A DNA stretch of 55,182 nt from Pseudomonadales bacterium (GTDB lineage Bacteria > Pseudomonadota > Gammaproteobacteria > Pseudomonadales > Azotimanducaceae), in the NCBI GenBank assembly GCA_016763855.1, contig JAESSY010000124.1, positions 1 through 55,182 of the forward strand, given 5' to 3'. The notes beneath the pieces are model-generated. The model searched no databases. It was not told the DNA's origin and saw only the letters and a program-made list of their open reading frames with translations. Below, piece by piece: positions 8,323 to 16,956 of this stretch. The first letter of the stretch is position 1; each line of letters begins with the position of its first letter. Made by a program: the position numbers and the translations under genes.

Positions 8323-9171
8323 TTATTCAAATTCTCTTTTCTCCCACCATGGAAAAAATTCCGGCATATCTTCAGTCACTTTGCCGGGAAATTTTGGTGA
8401 CCTCTTTTCTAGAAATGATTCAACACCTTCCTTGGCATCGGGTCCTTTACCTGTGTAATAAATACCTCTGGAATCGATTTTATGTGCTTCCATTGGATGG
8501 TCAGCACCCAGCATCTTCCACATCATTTGCCTTGATAGGGCAACTGAAATAGCCGAGGTGTTGTGGATAAATTCGTTGGCTAGTTCACGTGCGGCGGATA
8601 AGAGATCATCTTCGTCGTGGACACTTCGAACAAAACGTTTCTCAAGCGCTTCATCGGCATTAAAAATTCTGGCAGAAAATACCCATTCAAGCGCCTGATT
8701 GATGCCAACGATACGGGGAAGGAACCAACTTGAACAAGCTTCCGGTACAACGCCACGTTTGGTAAAGACAAATCCGTATCTCGCTTTTTTAGATGCTAAC
8801 CTGACATCCATCGCGCATTGCATCGTTGCACCAATGCCAACAGCAGGTCCATTGCATGCTGCTATGACAGGTTTTAGACATTCAAAAATTCTGAGTGTTA
8901 AGAGGCCGCCGCCATCTGGGCTTAAGCCACGGCCGGTCTTGTCAGAATCAAAGGTTGAACCCCCACTTGAGAGATCAGCTCCAGCACAAAATCCGCGTCC
9001 AGAACCTGTGACAATAATTGCTCGTACTTCATCATCAGCATCTGCTCGATCAAAAGCGTTAATTAATTCATCCATCATGCGATGAGTAAACGCGTTCAAT
9101 TTATCCGGGCGATTTAATGTAATTGTTAGTATGTTGTCTTCTAGGTCGTAAAGTATGTCTTTGTATTCCAT
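8323..9171 (-). CDS. Enoyl-CoA hydratase/isomerase (crotonase) family protein
   Basis: This 282-residue crotonase-fold enzyme has the N-terminal signature ILTITLNRPDKLNAF, the oxyanion-hole segments AGADLSSGG and NGPAVGIGATMQCAMD, and the active-site stretch KRGVVPEACSSWFLPR with the acidic residue of the PE motif. It probably hydrates or isomerises enoyl-CoA in fatty acid or related acyl-CoA breakdown. The start at 9171 (MEYKDILYD) fits the family; an upstream extension to 9258 would run into the TPR gene. It lies 28 nt after that TPR gene and may be co-transcribed. Confidence 0.88.
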   Translation of the reverse strand: MEYKDILYDLEDNILTITLNRPDKLNAFTHRMMDELINAFDRADADDEVRAIIVTGSGRGFCAGADLSSGGSTFDSDKTGRGLSPDGGGLLTLRIFECLKPVIAACNGPAVGIGATMQCAMDVRLASKKARYGFVFTKRGVVPEACSSWFLPRIVGINQALEWVFSARIFNADEALEKRFVRSVHDEDDLLSAARELANEFIHNTSAISVALSRQMMWKMLGADHPMEAHKIDSRGIYYTGKGPDAKEGVESFLEKRSPKFPGKVTEDMPEFFPWWEKREFE

Positions 9172-9199
9172 GTCCAATTTCTCACATTTGTATAAAGAT

Positions 9200-10429
9200 C
9201 TATCTCGACTGTGCCTCAGCATAATTTTTGAAGTCATCAAATAAATGACGTTGTGCATGACTGCCGCCGATTTTAAAAATATTGTCTTGTATCAAATTTA
9301 GGTTTTGCTTGGCTTTGGTGTAGTCTCCTGCCCCAAACTGAATAATTGATTCGGCAAGCGGCAAACCAACAAGTTTGCATATGGCGCCTTGATTAGTCTC
9401 CTCCATACTCCATGACTGGTAGTGGTCCATTGCATTTTTCAGAAGGGCGGTATTTTTTAGTCGAGCAGGAACCATAAGATAATGTAAAGATGAAAAAACC
9501 AATTCGTCATCACAAATACGATTTTCAGCATAGCTGGCAAGTGCCTGCCATCGGTCCCCTACATCGATTCCTAGCATTTCTAATCGCCATAGTAAGGATG
9601 TTGCGTTACAGATATCTAAATAGAAATCGTCTGTTAATGGTGAGATCAGATGCTGATCATAGAGGCTGAGGGCCGTTTCATAATCTTTCTTACCTAGGTA
9701 AAAGAGCGCTTTGTGCCAATGTAGGTGATAGACGAAATTGTTGGTATTACGCCATTGCGGAATGAGTTCTTCAAGCCAGGCTATGCCTTCGTCGGATCTC
9801 TTTTGCATTTGAAATACGTGAGTGACGGCGTGTGAGGCCCATACATCTTTCGGATTTAAAAGAATGGCTTTTTTACCCAATTTCTCTGCTTCTTCGTAGT
9901 TGCCCGATTCTTCCAAACCGAAACTATACATCCCCAACAAATAGGCATAAAAAGGATCGTCTTCACCCCAAACCTGAATGGCACGATTTACCGAATCTCT
10001 CATTTTTTCAGCCGTGCCCGCATAGAAATGCATGTAGTGAGCCATTCGTAATGCCAGCATATCTTTCTGATCAGAGACGAGGAGAGTCTCTAGGATATCC
10101 AATGCTTTATCATTGTGGTTATCCGTCCAAGCTTGAAGCGCAGCAATGTGAAGTGCTTCGCGTTCATTTTGAATGTTGTTCTCTGATAATTGTGACAAGA
10201 AATGTTTGATTGGTCGAGTAAACTTTGGGTCCCCAGCGAGCTTCATTAAGTACCCTTTCAATACCAGTGCCATCGGCATGGTGCTATCAACTTCGAGAAG
10301 TGCGTCAAGTTTCGGCATAACATCATCTAGATTGCCTAAATAGGATTCTATGATGTTGTTAAAAGCTTCAAGGGAAGATTCAGTTTTTACCGAATAAGTG
10401 ATCCCCAATTTATCTCTGACTTGTTCCAT
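9200..10429 (-). CDS. TPR-repeat protein, TTC38-like
   Basis: This 409-residue soluble helical-repeat protein resembles the tetratricopeptide repeat 38 (TTC38) family. Features are ALVLKGYLMKLAGDPK, HIAALQAWTDNHNDKALDILETLL, YAYLLGMYSFGLEESGNYEEAEKLGKKAILLNPKDVWA with the following HAVTHVFQ, and a HWHKALFYL segment. TTC38 proteins are full-length helical scaffolds of unknown biochemical role. There is no signal peptide. GAGAGG precedes the ATG. The YhhQ-like transporter gene ends 40 nt upstream and the crotonase follows, so it may be a late gene of the pterin-like operon. Confidence 0.8.
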   Translation of the reverse strand: MEQVRDKLGITYSVKTESSLEAFNNIIESYLGNLDDVMPKLDALLEVDSTMPMALVLKGYLMKLAGDPKFTRPIKHFLSQLSENNIQNEREALHIAALQAWTDNHNDKALDILETLLVSDQKDMLALRMAHYMHFYAGTAEKMRDSVNRAIQVWGEDDPFYAYLLGMYSFGLEESGNYEEAEKLGKKAILLNPKDVWASHAVTHVFQMQKRSDEGIAWLEELIPQWRNTNNFVYHLHWHKALFYLGKKDYETALSLYDQHLISPLTDDFYLDICNATSLLWRLEMLGIDVGDRWQALASYAENRICDDELVFSSLHYLMVPARLKNTALLKNAMDHYQSWSMEETNQGAICKLVGLPLAESIIQFGAGDYTKAKQNLNLIQDNIFKIGGSHAQRHLFDDFKNYAEAQSR

Positions 10430-10469
10430 AGTTTTACCTCTCTGTCGTTTTGTTAATTAAGGGAGCGAA

Positions 10470-11234
10470 TTATGGGTGCTGATTGATTTCTTCATCTGTA
10501 AATTGCAAATAGGATTTCAGGTAGTGAACCCCAAGGTAGAATATGGGGGTGTCGAGTAAAGCTACAACTAACTTAAATAAATAATTACTTAACATAAGGG
10601 TCAGCATAGTCACAGCGGCCATTGTTCCAGCGACAAAGGCCGCTCCGAAAGTCACGCTGATAACCACGAACGAATCAACACCTTGGCTAACCAAAGTACT
10701 GCCATTGTTGCGCAGCCATAAGTGTTTACCTTTTGTTAGCCTTTTCAAAAAATGGAAGAGGTATACATCGCAATACTGTGCGGCTATATAGGCCATCATC
10801 GAGGCAAAAACCGCTCCGGTAGTGGTGGAATACATTAAAGTGTAAAGCTCTACCTGATCACTAACAATGTTGCCATTGGGTAGCGCGACATCTTGTGAGA
10901 GATGAAGTAATTGCCAAGGAGGTTGATTAGAGGGGTCAACCGATGGAATTAAATTGCCTAACCACATCGTCCCAAGAATGAAAAAATTCAGCATTAAGCC
11001 AACGCTCACTAGAAAGTTTGCTCGTGAGCGGCCATATAGTTCACTCACTAGGTCGGTACATAGAAAAGTAATGGGGTAGGGAAGAACACCTACCGCAAGC
11101 GCGAGGGGACCTAGTTGAATAAATCGAGTAATACCAATGATGTTTAACATCGTCATAGCACAGAGAAAAATACCTGCTAAAACAAGAAATACTCTTTCTC
11201 TTCTCTCGCGAACTAGATCACTTATTGGGTTCAT
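10470..11234 (-). CDS. VUT/YhhQ-family queuosine-precursor transporter-like protein
   Basis: This 254-residue protein has about six membrane helices and the VUT/YhhQ signature (AVGVLPYPITFLCTDLVSELYGRSRA; DSFVVISVTFGA). E. coli YhhQ imports the queuosine precursors preQ0 and preQ1. It is the third gene of a tightly coupled trio: its start shares one base with the SDR stop (TAATG), and the SDR overlaps a QueD/PTPS-like gene. That setting supports a deazapurine- or pterin-type cargo, but the adjacent synthase lacks key catalytic residues, so the substrate may not be preQ0. It may be yhhQ itself. Confidence 0.85.
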   Translation of the reverse strand: MNPISDLVRERRERVFLVLAGIFLCAMTMLNIIGITRFIQLGPLALAVGVLPYPITFLCTDLVSELYGRSRANFLVSVGLMLNFFILGTMWLGNLIPSVDPSNQPPWQLLHLSQDVALPNGNIVSDQVELYTLMYSTTTGAVFASMMAYIAAQYCDVYLFHFLKRLTKGKHLWLRNNGSTLVSQGVDSFVVISVTFGAAFVAGTMAAVTMLTLMLSNYLFKLVVALLDTPIFYLGVHYLKSYLQFTDEEINQHP

Positions 11235-11932
11235 TAAGACTCAACCTGGCCAAGATTAGCGTGTAGCACTGCGCCGTTAATGACGGGGTTTAGTGCTGCA
11301 AATTCTATGGTGTTTGCAATTTCAGATGGCGAGATGATTCTTCCGAAAGTTGATAATTTTGCGAGTGAATCTACACTTTCTCCTACATGTTGCCTTAACA
11401 TTTCTGTGTCCGTGAATCCTGGGCAGATACAGCTTGTATGGATACCAGTGCCGGCTAAATCTTGACAACATGCTTTCATCATACCAATGATGGCATGTTT
11501 ACTTACGATATAACTGTAGGCGTTAGAAACAGCTTTTTCTGACAATGTCGACCCTATGTAAATGATGCTGGAATCTTCTGACATGAACGGAATAATATGT
11601 TGGTTTAAAATGTGCGGTGCTACTACATTGAGATTGAGTACATCTTTAAAGCTTGCAGAATCGGTTCCCTGCGCGGTGTCGTTTAACAACATGGCCGCAT
11701 TGTGTACGAGACAAATTTTGGTTTTTTTAAGATGTGTATCAACAAAGGATTTGATTTCAGCTTCAGCGTCAGGTTGGGTTAAATCAATTTGGTAATTCTC
11801 AATATCATCATGGGGGGCGGGCGTACGGGATAAATTTATAACTCGGTATCCTAAGCCCAAAAACTTTAAGGCGGTTTTAAATCCAATTCCTTTGCTGGCG
11901 CCGGTGATGACTAAAATGGGTGAGATACTCAT
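11234..11932 (-). CDS. Short-chain dehydrogenase/reductase in a pterin-like operon
   Basis: This 232-residue classical SDR has the NAD(P)-binding TGASKGIG, the NAA motif (VHNAAML), the catalytic YIVSK pair and the PGFTDTEM segment. It is short, with a truncated C-terminal region, as in sepiapterin- and dihydropteridine-reductase-like SDRs. Its start overlaps the PTPS-like gene stop by 4 nt (ATGA) and its stop overlaps the transporter start, so the three are made together. A pterin or deazapurine carbonyl substrate is an inference from context only. Confidence 0.85.
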   Translation of the reverse strand: MSISPILVITGASKGIGFKTALKFLGLGYRVINLSRTPAPHDDIENYQIDLTQPDAEAEIKSFVDTHLKKTKICLVHNAAMLLNDTAQGTDSASFKDVLNLNVVAPHILNQHIIPFMSEDSSIIYIGSTLSEKAVSNAYSYIVSKHAIIGMMKACCQDLAGTGIHTSCICPGFTDTEMLRQHVGESVDSLAKLSTFGRIISPSEIANTIEFAALNPVINGAVLHANLGQVES

Positions 11933-12423
11933 GACTTACTCCAGTTTGCGACGCCGCATTGACCCGGATTTGAATATATTTTAACTGTGAGGCTGATAAT
12001 GCCCTTGTCTTGTAGCTCAGGATGATCTTTTAAAGTATTGAGAAAATAATAGGAGAATTCTTCTATGGTTGAGTTTGCAATATCGAGGACCGTAACATCT
12101 CGTTTAAGAAAGTAGAGTTTTTCCTTATCGAACTTAGCAATGATATAAGCATCGTCCTCACTAATATCCAAAAAAGGAGACTTTGACGGAAGGATGGTTT
12201 GCTCATCAAGTTCATCACAGAGTGCCTTCATGATTTTCTTTAATATCGCGTAATCAAATATCAAACCATCTTCACCCAAGGAAGCTGTGACATTGCACTG
12301 TAATTGAAAGTTGTGCCCGTGGAGATCCTCTCTTTCGGTCTGTGAAAAGATTGTAAAATGACCTATTGAAAAATTGTGGGCCTGTTTTGATATTTCTATC
12401 GTACCGAGTTTTGCCTTTTCCAA
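11929..12423 (-). CDS. 6-pyruvoyl-tetrahydropterin synthase/QueD-like protein lacking catalytic residues
   Basis: This 164-residue T-fold protein keeps the three zinc-ligand histidines of PTPS/QueD (His22, then His35 and His37 in LHGHNF) and the GLIFDYAILKK segment. Three features expected of active enzymes are missing. The Cys four residues before HGH is Arg31. The Asp-His pair reads Asp73-Glu74 (LDEQ). The pterin-anchoring Glu near the C-terminus is absent (VKIYSNPGQCG). PTPS-III proteins that replace Cys by Glu are known, and Glu30 is one position out of register. It is first in the operon with the SDR and the VUT transporter. Confidence 0.8.
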   Translation of the reverse strand: MEKAKLGTIEISKQAHNFSIGHFTIFSQTEREDLHGHNFQLQCNVTASLGEDGLIFDYAILKKIMKALCDELDEQTILPSKSPFLDISEDDAYIIAKFDKEKLYFLKRDVTVLDIANSTIEEFSYYFLNTLKDHPELQDKGIISLTVKIYSNPGQCGVANWSKS

Positions 12424-12539
12424 GAATGCCTCGTGATGCCAACTTACCTAATGATGTGTGATACTACCCTATTTGATTCTGGTGCGCGAAATAGTGCACA
12501 ATTATTTCATTTAACTATTTATTGCTATTGGGATTTTAT

Positions 12540-13316
12540 ATGGCCTTGTCAAAACTAAGCCGTTCAGTAAAGGGAAAGGTTGTTGTTATCACGGGTGGTG
12601 CTAGCGGCATGGGTCGTGCTACGGCTCATCTTTTTTCTGATGAAGGCGCACAGGTTGCATTAATTGATTTGAACAAGGTTCCCCTTGATAAGGTTGTGGG
12701 TGAGATTAACGATAGTGGTGGGGTAGCGAAAGGATGGCAACTTGACCTTTCTATTGCTGAGGATATAGAGCCCGTCATTAAGGATATTGCCGCGTCCTTT
12801 GGTGGTATCGATATATTGGTCAATAATGCCGGTATTTCAATCCCGACAGCAATTGATGCGCCAGATTTTGTGACAAGTTGGAATAAAACACTCGCCGTAC
12901 TGTTGACGGCTCATACCTATACTATTCGAGCGGCCTTACCCTATCTAAGAAAGGCTGAACATCCGAGAATTGTGAATGTGGCATCAACAGAAGCGCTGGG
13001 AGCGACCAAATTTGGCAGTCCTTACACAGCAGCAAAATCAGGTGTAGTGGGTTTGACTAGATCACTCGCTGTTGAGTTAGGCGTAGAAGCCATTACGGTT
13101 AATTGTGTCTGCCCTGGGCCTATTAATACTGCCATGACCAATGAGATTCCTGAAGAACATAAAGCGATCTTTGCTCGGCGTCGCGTAGCCTTGCGTCGAT
13201 ATGCAGAGCCAGAAGAAGTCGCACATGGCATTCTCTCTCTTTCATTACCGGCTTCTCAATATATAACCGGTGTCGCGCTTCCGATAGACGGAGGATTGAC
13301 GATTAAGAATGCTTAA
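12540..13316 (+). CDS. SDR-family oxidoreductase (FabG-like)
   Basis: This 258-residue classical SDR has TGGASGMG (cofactor loop), NNAG, Ser in VASTEA, the catalytic YTAAK pair and the C-terminal GVALPIDGG typical of the 3-oxoacyl-ACP-reductase-like branch. It probably interconverts an alcohol and a ketone with NAD(P). I prefer the ATG at 12540 (MALSKLSRSVKGK) over the TTG at 12522, which would add six residues. It is divergent from the PTPS-like gene and nearly abuts the convergent patatin gene (11-nt gap). Confidence 0.88.
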   Translation: MALSKLSRSVKGKVVVITGGASGMGRATAHLFSDEGAQVALIDLNKVPLDKVVGEINDSGGVAKGWQLDLSIAEDIEPVIKDIAASFGGIDILVNNAGISIPTAIDAPDFVTSWNKTLAVLLTAHTYTIRAALPYLRKAEHPRIVNVASTEALGATKFGSPYTAAKSGVVGLTRSLAVELGVEAITVNCVCPGPINTAMTNEIPEEHKAIFARRRVALRRYAEPEEVAHGILSLSLPASQYITGVALPIDGGLTIKNA

Positions 13317-13327
13317 TTAAAAATTGG

Positions 13328-14788
13328 CTAACGAGTCGCCTTCTTACATAAGTGTTTTACATTATGCACTGCATGTTCATCAAGAATTGAATCCAAGGTG
13401 CTGCCAATTTTGGTGCAGATTCTTAGTCGCTCCAGTTGCGGCCACGTAGCTCTTTCGCCGTCAAGAATGAGTTCATTGATTTCATCTTCCGTGAGTTGGC
13501 CCAATAATTTTTGTGGGTCAACGAAGTTGAAACTAGGTGCAATATTAACGTCGCCACTGTAGTCCTGAGCCATGACAGAATAAAACATACTCATAGCTTT
13601 ACCTGCATTTGGAATTTGACGAAGCCAGCGCCGACTTAATTTCTCCCCACTTTTTAATATCTCTTTTGTTGAATGACGAATAATTGATTTGGTGACATCA
13701 GGGAGCGGTATATATTTATCTGTGCTCATCATAGCCAGAGCGAGTGGGTTTGCTTGGCTAACGATATAGTGATTAACACCATAAAGCCGTGCCAGTCTCT
13801 TGGCTGGAAGATCATCTGTGACAGCGCCATCGACCCATCTTCTATTCGGTAGATAGGGTTGCTGTTCTCCATAGACATTCTTTGCCATTAACATAACGGG
13901 TGGGAAAATACCTGGGACGGCACATGAGGCCATCACAGCTGAACGAATGAAAACGTTAGGGGAGGTGATGGCATTCATTAATCTTGAGGTCTGATGTTCT
14001 TCGAGGGGTGCAATCGTGATACTGATCATCCGACCTGTTTTTTCATAGGCTTCCTGAAATGTGATATCTGGAATGACACTTTCGAGAAGATTTCTCAATG
14101 TCTTAGAATCGACTTGAGGTCGAATAAATCCCCATGCTCTATTGTCACCATGCTTGGTGATTGAATCAGACAAGCCCTCAGTGAACAAGAGTTCTTCGAG
14201 CTCTTTGTCGACATGTGTTCCCAATATTGCGGCAAAGACAGAACCCGCACTGGAACCTGATATCACATTAGGTAAGAGCTTATGGGTGAAAAGTGTTCTG
14301 ACGACACCATGATGAAAATGACCTAAAGAACCTGCGCCACTTAGCATTAATGCAGACCGGCCAAAGCAAAGTTGTGCTCTGTGAAAAAAATCGAGTTTAT
14401 CTTCCTTGTTAATTTCTTTAGAGTCTTTAAGGCTGTGAATGTGCTTTAACGCACTGACAATTTCATTCACATAGTCACTGATGAGATCTTTTGTACCGAG
14501 AAGTGATTTCTCGTATAAATCACTTTTCCCCATACCGCCTTGATTACCGTGGATACCCTCGTTTAGCGCGAAAAGCAGACCAATATCGTCTTTGTCTGCT
14601 TTAAGCCGGCGCAAGTCATCCAATCGGGTCTGAATATTATTGTAATCATATACCTTGGAACTTGGATCAGCTCGCCACTTTGCGCCACCTGAATTTTGAT
14701 CGTGTTCTTCTGCTGCTGACAGCCATTCCTCATAATTTGTAGAGCGACGAATCTCACGTTCTATTCGGGATATTGCGGATGATGACAT
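13328..14788 (-). CDS. Patatin-like phospholipase with DUF3336 domain
   Basis: This 486-residue protein has an N-terminal DUF3336 region (about 1-135, including NYEEWLSAAEEHD) as in yeast TGL3/4/5 lipases, then a patatin domain. The oxyanion loop is GAGSLGHFHHGV, the nucleophile elbow GSSAG and the catalytic Asp lies in DGAVTDD. It should hydrolyse an acyl ester of triacylglycerol or phospholipid, possibly storage lipid. No signal peptide is visible, so it probably acts in the cytoplasm or at the inner membrane. It is a single-gene unit. Confidence 0.9.
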   Translation of the reverse strand: MSSSAISRIEREIRRSTNYEEWLSAAEEHDQNSGGAKWRADPSSKVYDYNNIQTRLDDLRRLKADKDDIGLLFALNEGIHGNQGGMGKSDLYEKSLLGTKDLISDYVNEIVSALKHIHSLKDSKEINKEDKLDFFHRAQLCFGRSALMLSGAGSLGHFHHGVVRTLFTHKLLPNVISGSSAGSVFAAILGTHVDKELEELLFTEGLSDSITKHGDNRAWGFIRPQVDSKTLRNLLESVIPDITFQEAYEKTGRMISITIAPLEEHQTSRLMNAITSPNVFIRSAVMASCAVPGIFPPVMLMAKNVYGEQQPYLPNRRWVDGAVTDDLPAKRLARLYGVNHYIVSQANPLALAMMSTDKYIPLPDVTKSIIRHSTKEILKSGEKLSRRWLRQIPNAGKAMSMFYSVMAQDYSGDVNIAPSFNFVDPQKLLGQLTEDEINELILDGERATWPQLERLRICTKIGSTLDSILDEHAVHNVKHLCKKATR

Positions 14789-14976
14789 CTAAAATTCCAT
14801 GTAAATGTTGCAGTGCATTAAATTCATTATAGCTATTTCTAGTCCTTGTGCATCTCTTATAGGTCGCTGATATTAGTCGTGATAAATAAATGCGTGATTG
14901 GGGATTAAGTGGGGGCCTTGAGACTGCTGGATGACTGGGGCATGCTAGAACAATCTTTTAGAATATAGCCAGAGAT

Positions 14977-15636
14977 ATGGAAATTAGCGTTAATCTCAAT
15001 ACAGATACCTACTGCAAAATACTGTTGATCGCGACACTCGGCCTGCTTTCAATGCATCTTGGTCTTAACTATTACAACCATCAAGTTGCTGAGACGTCTT
15101 GGTTATTGCATCAATTATTTGAGTTAGATGAGGAAAATAATATCCCAACCTGGTTTTCCAGTTTTCTACTGTTGAACAACGCCTTCTTTCTTTGGATTAT
15201 TGCAGAATCCCATTACAAAGGATTCAGGGCTGCTGAGAACAGCGTGGATCATTATCGTATCCACTGGCGTGTCCTAGCGTTTGGATTCCTAGTGCTGGCG
15301 ATTGATGAAACTGCGGGACTGCATGAAACATTCCATACCGCGATTGATACAAATTGGGCAATTTTTGGCGGGATTCTTGTTGCCTTGGTGGGGCTCGCGT
15401 TTATCCCTTTTTTACTTTCGCTTCCCAGAACTATTGCAGCCTGGTTTGTACTTGCAGGTGCCATCTTCATCGGGGGTGCAATAGGGATTGAATACCTAAG
15501 CAAAGATATGGACGAAGATTCTATGTCCTATGGATTTGCTGTGGCAGTGGAAGAGGGAATGGAAATGTTAGGTGCGCTCTTATTCTTATTTATTATTTTA
15601 CGTGAAATGAAGAAGGGCCAAACTGAAGGTGAGTAG
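14977..15636 (+). CDS. Polytopic membrane protein with intramembrane acidic/His motifs, function unknown
   Basis: This 219-residue protein has about six predicted helices: one near 15-32, one near 60-78, then 95-115, 128-148, 152-170 and 190-208. Conserved-looking polar residues lie in or next to helices: DETAGLHETFH after helix 3 and VEEGMEMLG at the start of the last. Acidic and His pairs in membrane helices resemble CREST-type hydrolases (alkaline ceramidase) or metal sites, but I cannot assign a family. It has its own upstream space and faces the Eis-like gene convergently. Confidence 0.7.
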   Translation: MEISVNLNTDTYCKILLIATLGLLSMHLGLNYYNHQVAETSWLLHQLFELDEENNIPTWFSSFLLLNNAFFLWIIAESHYKGFRAAENSVDHYRIHWRVLAFGFLVLAIDETAGLHETFHTAIDTNWAIFGGILVALVGLAFIPFLLSLPRTIAAWFVLAGAIFIGGAIGIEYLSKDMDEDSMSYGFAVAVEEGMEMLGALLFLFIILREMKKGQTEGE

Positions 15637-15658
15637 TGCTTCGGTTTAGATGGCCCTC

Positions 15659-15711
15659 GAATTAGGTCTTTCTTGAATTAGGTGCTCTCGAAATTAGGTG
15701 CTCATCGAATC
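15659..15711. repeat. 16-bp tandem repeat, about 3.3 copies
   Basis: Three units of exactly 16 bp, each with ATTAGGT at 15661, 15677 and 15693, then a partial fourth (GAATC). The array fills the gap between two convergent genes and reaches the stop of the Eis-like gene at 15710. Copies two and three share ATTAGGTGCTC exactly. Confidence 0.85.
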
Positions 15712-16945
15712 AATAGTCCCATCCGAGAAAAGGTTTAGGTAGGCGCAAAGTTTCATCCAGCCGCTTCAACAGTCCCGGTTCTGCACTTAAAGATGTACTG
15801 ATTGCCAACTCGCTGGCGGATCTGACACCTAACCACATTCGCGTGAATTCGTTTACAGAGGCTTTTAGCGTGGGTAGATCAGTTTGATGGACAGGCTCAG
15901 CACTACTCATCGTGCCTAAGGTGATGGCATAGTCTCCAGCAATACCTCTCCAGAGAGAATCTTCTGGCAAGCTACTTTCAATTGGATCTGACAAGGTTAA
16001 ATTGAAGTTCAGTGAAGGCCCATTTAAATGTGTCTTTGCGAGGCAGGCATATAAATCCAAAATACGAATTTGCCAGTAAGCTGCGGCTCGGCTTTCATGG
16101 CTAAATTGCCCCTTGGCCGTCATGCCTCGTGAGCGAAATGGTTGTTTCAATAAATCCTGTAACTGAATATGTCCGGGTTCTAAAATACAGACTTGATTAA
16201 TTTGATCTGCCTGAGCTTTAAGTAATGATAATAATTCCAAAAATTGTGTTTTGTTTTTATAGGCGATAAATGTGACGACCAATGGGCCGTTTTCACCTTC
16301 ACTTTTACCCCAGATAAAATGACTGAGCTTTCCTTCTTCAAAGAAGCCTAAGCCAAAGCCGTTTTCCGTCATCTTCATTTCAGTTTCGTAGAATAAGGGA
16401 GAGAGAAGATTGACGCTGCCATGATTTGCGGTTCTGGCACACATCGCAGTATGCATTGCTTGTGAATCTTTTATGCCAAGTCGTACAGGGGGCCTTGTAG
16501 GGTTGGGCACCGTTAACGTTGCTGGGTCGAATTTAATCCAATGTTCATAACAACCAGTGCCGAAACCCAATTGGTCATAGAATCCCTGCTCGAACATGCC
16601 AAGGGATGAGAGGGGATAACCTGCGTTTGCCTGACGGGCGACCAGTTCTGCGGTGAGTTCTCGGGCAAAGCCTAATTTGCGAGAAATTCTGCTGGTTGTG
16701 ACGCCTGTGATCGCTGCCATATCGAAACGCTCATCAAGATATTGCATTATTCCTTTGGTGCTTTTAACCGCACATTCAGCTTCATCGTTGATTAATGCAA
16801 CAAGCGCATCCTCTGAAGCTTGAAAATAATCCTTTACATAGATGCCATCGGTTTCAATATCTTTTATCCAGCCGCACTCAAGCCAAATCTGCTTCACGGC
16901 CTTGATATCTTTTTCTTCTACAAATTCTCTGAATGCTCTTTTCAT
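15710..16945 (-). CDS. Eis-like GNAT-family N-acetyltransferase
   Basis: This 411-residue protein has a GNAT-like N-terminal half. The acetyl-CoA-binding region is AAITGVTTSRISRKLGFARELTAELVARQ, followed by GYPLSSLGMFEQGFYDQLGFGTGCYEHWI, the pattern of Eis/enhanced-intracellular-survival proteins (pyrophosphate loop, then FYxxLGFG). The C-terminal part would be the SCP2-like third domain of that family. Substrates of Eis proteins are amines such as aminoglycosides or protein lysines; which applies here is unknown. I chose the ATG at 16945 because the GTG at 16984 lies inside the upstream gene. Confidence 0.78.
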   Translation of the reverse strand: MKRAFREFVEEKDIKAVKQIWLECGWIKDIETDGIYVKDYFQASEDALVALINDEAECAVKSTKGIMQYLDERFDMAAITGVTTSRISRKLGFARELTAELVARQANAGYPLSSLGMFEQGFYDQLGFGTGCYEHWIKFDPATLTVPNPTRPPVRLGIKDSQAMHTAMCARTANHGSVNLLSPLFYETEMKMTENGFGLGFFEEGKLSHFIWGKSEGENGPLVVTFIAYKNKTQFLELLSLLKAQADQINQVCILEPGHIQLQDLLKQPFRSRGMTAKGQFSHESRAAAYWQIRILDLYACLAKTHLNGPSLNFNLTLSDPIESSLPEDSLWRGIAGDYAITLGTMSSAEPVHQTDLPTLKASVNEFTRMWLGVRSASELAISTSLSAEPGLLKRLDETLRLPKPFLGWDY

Positions 16946-16956
16946 TGTTCTTTGCC

